A DNA stretch of 64,000 bases from Tanytarsus gracilentus (Eukaryota > Arthropoda > Insecta > Diptera > Chironomidae). The DNA lies in the NCBI GenBank assembly GCA_038502055.1, contig JAXRKN010000031.1, forward strand, positions 806,001-870,000. Direction: 5' to 3'. Both the position numbers and the translations under genes were made by a program. The notes under the pieces were generated by a model. That model had not been told where the DNA came from. It saw nothing but the letters and a program-made list of their open reading frames with translations, and made no database searches. Below, in pieces: positions 52,401-62,400 of this stretch (position 1 is the first letter of the stretch; each line of letters begins with the position of its first letter).

Positions 52401-55400
52401 ACGACATTAGAGACGATGCAAAGCCTCAAGAGACCCCTTCAGATTATCACGAGTCAAAGGACAAACAGTCTAAAGAGCAAAATGTTCAGTCAATGCCAAA
52501 TCAAAAGGAAAAAAGCTCTCACGATCAGGTGCAGATGGAAAATAGCCCTGAAGATCAGACGCAAGACAATGAAATTGATGATCAAGACACTGGCGAGGAT
52601 CGCGAGGGTGTAGGTCAAGCTGAAAATCAAGAGTCAAAGAGTGGCCATCAGGGCATTGCAGATACAAAAGAAACGCAATCAGTCCGAAATCGAGACCAAA
52701 ATAAAATGAATCAAAAGCGCAAGAAGGGAAATACAAATGAGGAGAGAACTTTGGGCGATGTCGATAAGATGGAAAAGAAATTCTTAAAGACTGTCGATAA
52801 GTTAAATCGTGAACAAAATGATGGAAGCGATGACGATTCGAAAAATGACGACGATGTTGAGGAATATCAGCATGTTAAGGATGCTAAAAAATCTGATAAG
52901 ACGACTTTAGATAATGCCACAGAAGAACAGTCGAAAAAAATTCAACACGATGAGAGCTCTAAAGATGAAAAGGTAAAATTGTGTTTTAATTTGAATTAGG
53001 TGGACGCTTGTTATTCGGAGTGCTTATAATTCGGAGTAAAATTAAATGCGTGTATTTTAAAACAAAGCATTTTCACCTTGACACTTGACTTAAAGTTTGA
53101 AGGTACTGTCATGCGCGACAATTTTGTAAAAGAAAGAATGACTTTAAGCTTCCTTTGGCCATGAAAAGCCGTTTTAATTTTCTCCATACAAAAATCCTCT
53201 TCATTATCCGTCAATTTTCATCAATTAAATCAGTTGCAATTTTTCCATCAGTATTTTTCTGAGAAACGAAGGTCTTCATCAACACATTCCTATACCAATT
53301 AAATTTTATATGTCCAAAGCGCTTTAAAAATTAACATTTATGACGTGCTTATAATTCCGGGTGAAATTGTTATAATTGGGTAAATTTCAATTAGTAGGCA
53401 ATGAAATTTTATAGTAAAAATTTGTTTTTCGGGATAAAGTAAAATGAATGAAAAAATAAACAGAAAATAATCGTGAGCGCGACTCGTTTGTGGCAGTTGA
53501 GTATTAAAAAGGAATTAAAAGACTTAAAAGCTTTTCCAAAACTCCAACGACGGAACCAACATTCTGCGTATCTGTGCTCGATAAAGCATATTCTAAACAT
53601 AGCTTTTAGTAGAGGAACCAACATCCAGCGGAGGAACTAACTTCCTTGGAAGAAGTACTTCCAACGGAGGAACTAACTTCCAGTGAAGGACTACTTCAGT
53701 GAAGGAACTACTTTACGGGGGGTTGGATTTGTGAAGAATGTTGGGGTGTGGGTATTTGGTATTAGGGGGAATGGATGTTAACTAAGAGTAATGCGGAATG
53801 TACTGTGGGCGTCTGAATAAATATGGCAACCTTAAATGAAGGGGATAAATTTAGTTTGGGGTGTTTTTTTTTGCCCTGGTTGTTCCTTTAAAGAAAAAAT
53901 GATAAAAGTATAAAAAAGATTTTGGGTTTTGAAGCATCTTGATTGGAATTAACCCAAAAAATTCTTTATAAATCACAAGGTGTAAAATATACATAAATTT
54001 GGATTTGATCCCCGAACGAAGGTTATTAATTTTTAAGCATGAAGGAGACGAGTAAAAAATTTAAAGTCAGTCTCAAAATAAAGCTATGTCTTTTGCCAAT
54101 CTAACGAGGTACTGATAATGCATGATCAGCAGTGCCAAGTAAGAGAAATTTCATCATTTATTATCTTGCGATTCAATTTACTCCGGAATAACAAGCGTCC
54201 ACCCTATATAAATTATAACTTTATATTTTTAGACAAATGAAGAATCCCATGATGATCTAATGGATGTTGATAGAGAGGAACCGGAAATGCTTGAAAATAA
54301 GCCAGAAGAACTTCAGAGCAATAAAATTGACAAAAAGAGTGAAAAAAAGTCATCAAAAAAGGACGATCGAAGTAAAGATAGATTGGAAAATGCCGAGGAA
54401 ATTCAAATTGACGGTGAAAATGTGACAACCTTCAATGTGCCTCGTGGAGATGAGACTTATGCCCATTGTCAAATGGATGTTGTGAGTGACACGACTGCAT
54501 GTGAGGAACAATCGAACGCGGAGTTGTTAGAAATCCGTAAAGCCGTTGAGTTGGAATTGATGTCACATCATGTCCTAAATCCAGAAGCATCCGATATGGA
54601 AAAATGGCAAGAAATTTCCAATCGAATGATGTCGAATGCTAGAGAGTTGTGTGAACAACTAAGATTGATTCTGGAGCCGACTAAGTGTACACGATTGAAG
54701 GGCGATTATAGAACTGGCCGTCGTATTAATATGAAAAAAATCATTCCTTACATCGCATCACAATTCCGAAAAGATAAAATTTGGCTGCGAAGAACTAAGG
54801 CTGCACAACGTGACTACAAAATCACCATAGCCGTTGACGATTCAAAGTCAATGGACCACAATAATTCAAAAGAGCTCACGTTGCAAGCTATTTCTCTCGT
54901 TTCGCAAGCTCTCACACTCCTGGAAAGTGGCAAATTAAGTGTCGTGTCTTTTGGCGAGTCATCAAAAGTCCTCTTAAAATACAACGAGCAATTCAACGGA
55001 CCAAAACTTTTCAAGTCACTCAACTTCAGTCAAAATAAAACACGTATCGCAGAACTTTTAGATTTTGCTCGTGTCATGAACCAAGACTCATCATGCGATG
55101 GTAGTTTATTCGAGCATTTGCTGATAATTTTAAGTGATGGCAGAAACATTTTCAGCGAGGGTGAAAAGAAAGTTCGAAATGCCATTAAAATGGCACGAAT
55201 GCAGAGAGTATTTGTCATTTATATCATCATCGATAATCCTACAAATAAGGTAACGCATACTTAATATTTTAATTCCTAGAATTTTAATTGAATCAATTTT
55301 CAAATAGGATTCAATTTTGGACATTAGAACCGTGCTGCCGTTTAATATGAAGGACAAAACAACCACAATCGTTCCCTATATGAACCAATTTCCTTTTCCT

Positions 55401-55490
55401 TACTACGTCATAGTAAGAGACCTAAATCAACTGCCGCTCGTGCTGAGTGAAGGTTTAAGGCAATGGTTTGAGCTTGTTAATAGCGAATAA
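37497..55490 (+). CDS. MDN1: Midasin / Rea1 dynein-like AAA ATPase, 5271 aa
   Basis: Thirteen exons join in phase: 37497-37589, 37650-37867, 37923-39911, 39968-40275, 40335-42953, 43305-46312, 46368-48723, 48778-48923, 48982-49870, 49928-51796, 51852-52972, 54233-55249 and 55308-55490. Six AAA modules carry the Walker A motifs GPVGSGKT (about residue 293), GETGVGKT (685), GPTSAGKT (1085), GPTGCGKT (1390), GPPGVGKS (1742) and GPSDCGKT (2077). Walker B is LLDEINL, ILDELNL, LADEISL and LLDELNL in AAA2-5. It is altered in AAA1 (LLEDIDS) and degenerate in AAA6 (CLEHINL). A long helical linker follows, then an Asp/Glu-rich region (about 4370-4900). The C-terminal MIDAS domain has DDSKS and ILSDGRN. 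The family removes Ytm1 and Rsa4 from pre-60S particles in the nucleolus and nucleoplasm. The length fits animal midasins. Poly(A) signal: 55520-55525. Confidence 0.97.
43001..43098 (+). mobile_element. tRNA-derived SINE-like segment in midasin intron 5
   Basis: An A-box-like tagctcagttg (43009-43019) and a B-box-like gagttcgaccc (43061-43071) lie in the right order. They are followed by a T-run (43091-43097) that could end Pol III transcription. The spacing and a mismatched T-stem do not fit a working tRNA. The host intron is 351 bp, while most other midasin introns are about 55 bp, which fits an insertion. Confidence 0.55.
52999..54204. mobile_element. Non-autonomous pogo/mariner-like DNA transposon in midasin intron 11
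   Basis: The left end starts ggtggacgcttgttattc (from 52999). The right end is its reverse complement (to 54204), differing by two single-base indels over 23-25 bp. TA flanks both ends (52997-52998 and 54205-54206), as in Tc1/mariner/pogo insertions. Motifs like gcttataattcgg recur just inside the left end and near 53346, as subterminal repeats do. Near 53625-53715 a gaggaactaacttcc-type motif is repeated irregularly. No transposase was recognised; short frames inside look non-coding. The element accounts for the long intron 52973-54232. Confidence 0.82.
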
Positions 55491-55519
55491 AAAAACTATG
55501 TACATGATATAATAATTTT

Positions 55520-55525
55520 AATAAA
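55520..55525 (+). terminator. MDN1: Midasin poly(A) signal
   Basis: AATAAA lies 30 bp past the midasin stop. The retroelement target site begins six bases further on, so the insertion sits at or just past the expected cleavage site. Confidence 0.65.
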
Positions 55526-55555
55526 TTTTGAATACATATTTGAAATTATTTTATT

Positions 55556-56968
55556 GAGTTTTATCCGGACAGTAGTCCGAATACCATCGCGATTTTAACA
55601 CTCGTCAAATAAATATTAATTTAACCAGTTTTTTGTATGTTTTTCATCGTTAATTTATTTTAAATGTGTTCATAAGTGTTCCATCTTCAACTATAACATA
55701 AAGTGTCATCGATTAATTGCGTAAGGAAGTGAAAATGAGTGATAATTTTTCATTGTGAAATTAAATTCTTAGAATTTCACTTTCCATATTTTTTTTTTCT
55801 CTCGCTCATTCTCACTTCGGAGAGTAACTCTCTCCAAATATTTTCTTCATCAGTATCATGAAGATTTTTATTTTTATATTACCTAATTTAATTTTTTTTA
55901 AATCATTCGGTTAAAAAGTTAATAGAGATAATTTAATTAACTTAACCAGGGGAAAATAAGCGCATTCGGGTGGGTTTTTTTGTTTAAAAATTATATTTTT
56001 GAGTTGTTTGGAATAGAGACAGGGAGTCAGTCAGAAAGTTGATAGTGAAAACTTAATTAACTTAAACAGGGGGAAATAAGCGCATTCGAATGGTTTTTTG
56101 TTAACATTACATTTTTGAGTTGTTCTCTATAATGGAAACGTAGGAAAGAGTTGATAGAAAAATTTAATTAACTTGAACAGGGGGAAATATGGGGTTTTAC
56201 ATAAACGATGTTTTTTACTTTATATTTTAATTTGAATCAAGTTAATGACATTTTGATATCGTATTCGTTGGTTTCCAACAAAACCAACTGTTAATCTTAG
56301 TGACCAGTTGAGGAAGGAAGTAGTGAGTACTTACGGACGAACTTGAATGACCTGTACATCCCATGCTAATCGACTAGATTAGATGGAGGAATGTAGATGA
56401 TAAACCAAACTTTTATACAATTGGTTTGACTTTGTACTTTATAAATTTATGTTTTATGTTTTATGTTTGTTTGTATTGTAATGTGGGTGGGCCAGTTCCT
56501 AACAGCTTGTCAGGGCTGAGGAAGGTTGTAGTGGCGGTAACTTTTATAAAATGCCGTCGAAACCACCTTTGATTTATTTAATTTATAACTGCAACCGTAA
56601 GGTTCAGTTAACTAACCCATAATTGTGATTAGTTGGAAACACTCTATGAGTGATCACAAGACTGTTCATAATGAAAATTTTACGGCATGGATCACGGCGT
56701 CATGTTTGGTTTGTTCCCTTGACGTTCCATGTCGACTAACACTAAAAACTCTGAGTGGGGTAATTCGATCGCTAGTGCGTCTTTCTCAAGACGTGTGTTG
56801 CAGCTCCCGAGGTGGACGTTCTCCGAGGAGACGTTCATTGTTGAGGGGGAAAAAAGGGGTATTTATACTCTATTCTTAAGAGAAATCTTAAGGGTTCTGC
56901 ATGGTTTGCGTCTTCTTGGTAACACCAACGCGCTACCACTCAGTTATCAATCAATCAATCAATCAATC
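55556..56968 (+). mobile_element. Non-LTR-retrotransposon-like insertion, about 1.4 kb
   Basis: A perfect 25-bp direct repeat flanks the segment (55531-55555 and 56969-56993). The right end is a (TCAA)n simple-repeat tail (about 56947-56968). No terminal inverted repeats or LTRs are seen. A long target duplication plus a short-motif 3' tail fits target-primed reverse transcription by a LINE, or by a SINE that uses one. The copy encodes no recognisable reverse transcriptase; an 84-codon frame (56625-56879) is unassigned. It is therefore truncated or non-autonomous. Identical target duplications suggest a recent insertion. Confidence 0.8.
55918..56210 (+). repeat. Tandem repeat of about 112-120 bp, 2.5 copies
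   Basis: Three diverged copies begin at 55918, 56038 and 56150. They share ttaattaactt, then cagggggaaata, and in the first two copies aagcgcattcg and tttttgagttgtt. They lie inside the retroelement-like insertion, nearer its left end, like the 5' monomers of some LINEs. Confidence 0.8.
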
Positions 56969-57101
56969 AATACATATTTGAAATTATTTTATTCTTTCTA
57001 ACGTTCAAATAATTTCACAAACGATCAATTTTCTCCTGCTTTAGTCCCGCAAAATCTTTGACGATGCCAATGTTCAGCCTAGAAGAATCGAGGATGAAAT
57101 T

Positions 57102-57542
57102 ATGGATCGCAGTTTTTTCGCTCCACGACTCAACATCCTAAATCAAAGACTCCTTGATTTTCAAGTGTCTTTAAAATGTGGCAGCACTACGCAAAATCGA
57201 GCTTTCGCTCACTTCATGAGCATTAATATCGCAACAACTGAAAGTCTATTTACGGACTTGTTCCTGATCAACAACTTGAACGACCACTTTCAAGGACTCG
57301 TAGCTTATATGGACTTTATTCTGACAGCACGCACGGCATTTGCGAGATTCTATCAGCCATACCATGGAGTCACACGAGTCGTATTCTTAAATTTGATAGA
57401 ATTATGTGAAACAACTCATTCGTATGCACATGCACACATCGACAACATCCTTGAAGACTTCATTCATGTGCTAGATTTTATTCTTGATTTTGCTCTCTAC
57501 AATCCTGGATTTGAGGATTCATCAGAGGTCCCGCATTATTAA
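57102..57542 (+). CDS. Hypothetical protein, 146 aa, possibly a 3' exon
   Basis: The frame is open from an acceptor-like ctgctttag ending at 57043 (coding sense SRKIFDDANVQ onward) to the stop at 57540-57542. The first ATG is at 57102. The product (MDRSFFAPRLNILNQRLLDF) looks like a folded, mostly helical protein with little repetition, no signal peptide and no membrane helix. I do not recognise a family. Without the retroelement next door, only about 115 bp would separate this acceptor from the midasin stop, so there is little room for an upstream exon or promoter. It may be a complete single-exon gene, a 3' exon whose partner was lost, or a decaying copy. Confidence 0.42.
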   Translation: MDRSFFAPRLNILNQRLLDFQVSLKCGSTTQNRAFAHFMSINIATTESLFTDLFLINNLNDHFQGLVAYMDFILTARTAFARFYQPYHGVTRVVFLNLIELCETTHSYAHAHIDNILEDFIHVLDFILDFALYNPGFEDSSEVPHY

Positions 57543-58220
57543 GGATGCAAAGCACGCAACGAGCTGTCAACATGTTGCCGTTAAATGTACCTTTTGATGT
57601 CAATGTCACTTCCAACTACCAAAACGGTGTTTATAATTTCACTCCGTTCCCCCCGTTTTGCAAATGATGCTCAAAATGTACCCATGCCGCTCTTAAAAAT
57701 GAACAAACTTTTGCGAAATAACCCCACGAAGACTTATAGGTGGAATTATTTCGCAAAAAACCAATGAAAATTTTATACATTTTGAAGCACTCCGAATGTC
57801 GCATCCTTCAAAAATTGCATTCACTCATGAACATTTTCTCTGAAAAAAAATATTTTCATTTCCATCAATTGAGTCACATGTGCGAGTAAACGATCAAGTT
57901 GATAAAGTGTGAGAGCGAGAGCTAAAAAAGTAAAACAGCCGACACGACGCTACAAAGTGATCTTCGAGCACACGCATGATTGTATCTCTAAAGTGTTTTT
58001 CAATTGATCGCTGTAAACTTTTTCTCTCTCATAAAATTTGAATTCCAACAAGTTTTTTTTCTCGCCTTGAGAATAGTTTTGTGTGTATGCGATCGCGAGA
58101 AAAGAGAAGCTTCGACTCACAAAAAAATGACATAAGTCGTCAGTCTATTTTTAACTTTATTATTCGCCGTACCTAGTTCGGACTGTTAAAAAAATATTTT
58201 AATTAAAAAAGAAGAGGATA
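57543..58220. other. Spacer
   Basis: Short frames at 57571-57767 in two different phases are slightly suggestive (a NVTSNYQNGVYNFTPFPPF stretch) but join into nothing that I can support. The right part is the promoter and 5' UTR region of the 58221 gene. Confidence 0.45.
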
Positions 58221-58680
58221 ATGAGGTAAAAATTGAAGTAATTATGGTGTGTGAGTGATAACTGATTAAATATCAATTGAATACAGGAAATTAGTGCTTA
58301 TAACGTTCATCGCCATCTGCTTAGCGTCCACCGTCAAAACGAATGTTCTTACGAGCTTAATCGACGATGGCCTTTATGCAGCAATAAATTCAGTGATTGA
58401 TGTGAAATATAATCAGAAACCAGTCGAGGAAAGAGACTGCATCAAGAAGAAATTAAAGGATGACAATTTTGCTGATAAACTCTCATCGAGTAACCTCAAA
58501 TTTAATCACCGAGAACTTCAAAATGAATTGGATAAATTTGAATCTGATCTTTCTAATACCGCCACTTTTTGCGAGTGGTTTGTGTTCGCTAAAACACCTC
58601 TCGGTATTTGCATAATTGTTGCCATTGCTTTGATGCTTCTCTCGATCATCATTGGCATCTGTAAATGCATTTGTTGTTAA
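58221..58680 (+). CDS. Small secretory-pathway membrane protein, 132 aa
   Basis: The first coding exon is only five bases (ATGAG, 58221-58225); exon 2 is 58287-58680 and completes codon 2. The product has a signal peptide (KLVLITFIAICLASTVKT). A short luminal domain with few Cys follows (DCIKKKLKDDNFADKLSS). It ends with a C-terminal transmembrane helix (PLGICIIVAIALMLLSIIIG) and a Cys-rich end (CKCICC) that could be palmitoylated. No known family comes to mind. It looks like a rapidly evolving lineage-specific insect protein. A poly(A)-like AATAAA lies near 58908. Confidence 0.68.
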
Positions 58681-59438
58681 GCTTAATCTCTTCTAAAAAT
58701 GTCTATTATTAACTCAAAAAAAATACAAAAATTGGAATCTCTCAGTGAAAGAAAAATGAAAATTTTTAGGCGTGTTTTACATACTTTTAAGCAGTTACAA
58801 CGTTTAGTTATGACACATTGACACTTTCATTTTGTAATCTTTTAATTTTTTTAACCTAACAACGCATTTTTCAGCAACAAATTCTGTATTTAAAGTTTTT
58901 TTTAATTGAAATAAAAATTAAATTAGAAAAAAAAGTTTATCATGTGATGTTTTTGTGAGTCATTTTAACAATTCAACCTTGAAGTTACAGAAAAATATGT
59001 TCGATAATCTGGCATCAAAACATACGGAAATAATGAGATAATTATGGATGATCAATCTAATTAATGCTGTAGAGATTTTTGGTGGGTATCGATTTATTAC
59101 GGAGTTAATTAATTTTTAATATAAAACAAATTTTTCATCTAGCAAGAATTCAAGTTCGTTATTTCATTTTTTGACGAAACTCCCATGCCACACATTCGAA
59201 AAAGTATGTAAATTCACATTTGGGTCAAAAAATAAAGAGCTATGCTGCGAGAGTGTGATCTTTAATATTTTTATGTTCTTAGTCTCAGCAAAAAAAATAC
59301 TCATATGATTGCATTTAATAAATTCTAAAATATTTTTTCGGTCTCAGTTTATTTTGAACTGTCATTAAGCAAACACCAAAAAAATATTCAAAATATTTTT
59401 GTTTTCGGTTATCACTATTAAGTGACTAATTGTAAATT
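58681..59438. other. Spacer and promoter region of the PEP-synthase-like gene
   Basis: No ORF was seen. The 11-mer acacattcgaa (59190-59200), about 250 bp before the first alternative exon, recurs at 60081-60091, about 190 bp before the second. This hints that the promoter was duplicated with the exon. Confidence 0.5.
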
Positions 59439-62400
59439 ATGGAACTCGATTTTATGAGTTGTGTGAAAGTTTTCGCAATTTCAACAATTGTGTACATTTT
59501 ACTTCAATTTTTAATCGTCGATGAAAAGTCAAAGATTAAAAATTATTACTCGATCCCTGGTAAATGCAAATTTGTTTAATTTTTACTTTATAAAGTCATC
59601 GCAATGTGCGAGAAGTGAATACTGATTAGAAGTGCACGCATGAAAAAATTATGTCAGTATTGATGAAATTTTTTGAAGGTCTAATTTCTTATCACAAAAA
59701 TAATTCACCACCATAAAAAAATTGTTGAGCAAGGTTTAATAATTAATTGTAAAATGTTATCCTGAAATTTTGTTCAAAAGAATTCAAAAGTGTGTCACGA
59801 TGAGTTAAAGAAAAATCCAGGAATTTTAATTAAGATTTTGTCGCGATGTTGCAACGTTTTTGCTCCTACTATAGTTAATTTATTAAACATTACTTTACTT
59901 ATTACTTCACCTTCGCACCTACTAGGTACTTAATTTAATTATCCTGAATTTCTTCAAAACTGTGCCATAAAAATCAGATTTTTTTGTTTACAATTTTTTT
60001 TATCGGTCAATGAGCTTGACGCGTGTTTTATGTATTAAAAATTCAATGTTTTGTTTGTAATGCAATCACATGAATTCTGCACACATTCGAATGTGAAAAA
60101 ATAAATCATTGTGAGTGTAGAAGATATTTTTTACTCATGAGTTTCAATAATTATATCGAGATTTCAGTGTGTCGTGTGAAGTTGATCTGGACACATAAAA
60201 TAAAGAGAACTTTTTTAAAAAATATTTGTCAATTGATAATCGATAAGATAAAGGAAAAATTATCAAACCAAAATGGAAGTGGATTTTCTATATTATATGA
60301 AATTTGTGGCTGTCACAACTTTTACTTTTATCGCATATCGACTTTTGGTTATCGAGAAGAAAGGAAAAACTAAAGATCACTACTCGAGGCCCGGTAAAAA
60401 TAAAATATTTTTATGTTCTTTGTGTTCACATTTTTAAATTGCCAGTAGACATTGACCTTGATCATTACTATAACATCATGGTCAAAAGTAGAATGTCCAA
60501 AAAAATGTTCAAAAATTTAAGAATTTTAAAAATATTGGAAATGCTTAAAAAATTTATTTTGAACAATTGTTAATTTTTTTATTTATTCAACAAAAATTAT
60601 ACAAAATTAATTATTTCTTGAATTTTACAATCTCAATTGCACTCAAATTGAATTTTTTGACGAGCTATAAATATTTATCTTTCTAAAGATTAAAAACAAA
60701 AATTTTCTTTTTATAAAAACAAAATTTTAAACTCCATTAAGTTTTCATAATTAAGAAGTTTTAAAAAAGAGAAGATCAAAGATCAATCTTTTAGTGGGTC
60801 AACAATTAAATCTCATTCTTTTCGTTTCAGCATGGAATTTTTTTCTCAAGAAATTTTACGCGCAAAATGTGATTGAAAAACTCAAAAAGCGAAAACAAAA
60901 AATATTAAAAGAACTTAAAAATTACGAAAATGAATCGCCCAAAATTCTTCCTAATGAAGACAGCAGCGACTCTCAGCAAATTTTTGGTGCCGATCATGAA
61001 GGAAATTCAATTCTTGTCAAGTTCACGAGAAGACGTCATAGAATCGCTGAAGTTTGGTTAATTTTGCGTGTTAAAAATGGCACAAACTACACGACTTTTA
61101 CACTGCCTGGTTCGTTTTTTTCTCAACTAAAAGTTTTAGATTTTAAATTAAACTTTTTTAGATCATCCAAACACAAAAATCACAAACGCAACACCGAGAG
61201 TTTTTGAAGGCTCTGGATTGAAGCTCGAATGTCAACAACCTTATGGAAAATGGAGATTGACATACACTGGCATTATGAGAAAAGGAATTTGCATGGAATC
61301 AAACAACAATGAAGATGAAAATGAAAATGAAATTTTCTTCGTTCGTCTCAACTTTTTGTTAGTAGGAAAATGAAATTTCTGGTAGATAATTTTTAACATA
61401 TTTTTTCTATAGCTGGTCAGCAGCAAGTTTTCCATCATTTTGGCCATTCGAGTGGAGTACAAAGTTAATGGCAACGGCACTTGCAACAGAAAAATGGCGA
61501 GATGGAAAATGGATGAATTTATTGAGCCTCAAAGATGCTGGTGGTTATGGACAGTTCGGTGCGTGTCAAGGACAAGTTAGAATTTATGAAAATAACTTTG
61601 AAGCATACAAAACTGGAATGTTACCTAAAATTGAGACCATTGAGCTTAATCTTCCTGGAATCAGGCAAAGACGTTGGGGACCTCACAAAACTGAACATTT
61701 ACATCGAACTGCTGTGATTTTGGGAACAATTAAAGATGGGACTGTGATTGAGGTTGGAGCTTTTAGCTCAAAATATGGCGTGACGCAGTAAGTAATTTTA
61801 AAAAACTTTAAATTTTGAAAAATTTAATAATTTTTTAGCTCACAATTTGGCAATGTTCGAGCACCTAATGGAATTGTTCTTCCGATCGATTGGACAGACT
61901 TTCACCTTGCATCAGTCGGAGAAAATCAAGAACAACTTCCTCAAGCTACAATAGTACAAATTACTGCTGGAAGTCATGACTTGATTGCTGTCGTCACATT
62001 TAGGAATCACGAAAAAATTCCATTGAGTGGTGGAAATTTCGGAGAGAGATGGAAAGCATTTATAGTTCCTGTGGACCTTATGTGCAATACAATTCGAGGT
62101 TATGGCGTTGCAATTTTTTGGTATCCAAATGAAAAACATTTTGAGATTTTTGATGAAGGATTTTCGAGTGAAATAAAGAGAATTTTTCATCGCAATGACA
62201 TTCCTACGGTTGATAAGCAGGTGAGAACATTAAAATTTTAAAAAATAATCTAATTTTTCTGATTTTTAGGTGTTATCTTTTGCGGATAAGGAAGCTCAAA
62301 GTATTTCAGTGTCTGGTGGCAAGGGATCGTCACTCGCTATTTTGAGAATCATTCAAGAGACAAAAGGCGAACAATTTTATGATAATCGAAATCGAAATTA

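Noticed and set aside
53409..53624. Transposase fragment inside the midasin-intron element
   Set aside because: The frame has no DDE/DDD or helix-turn-helix character that I can see; the element is called from its ends only.
57585..57767. 60-codon frame after the orphan ORF
   Set aside because: It is short, has no signal peptide or domain, and overlaps another equally plausible frame in a different phase.
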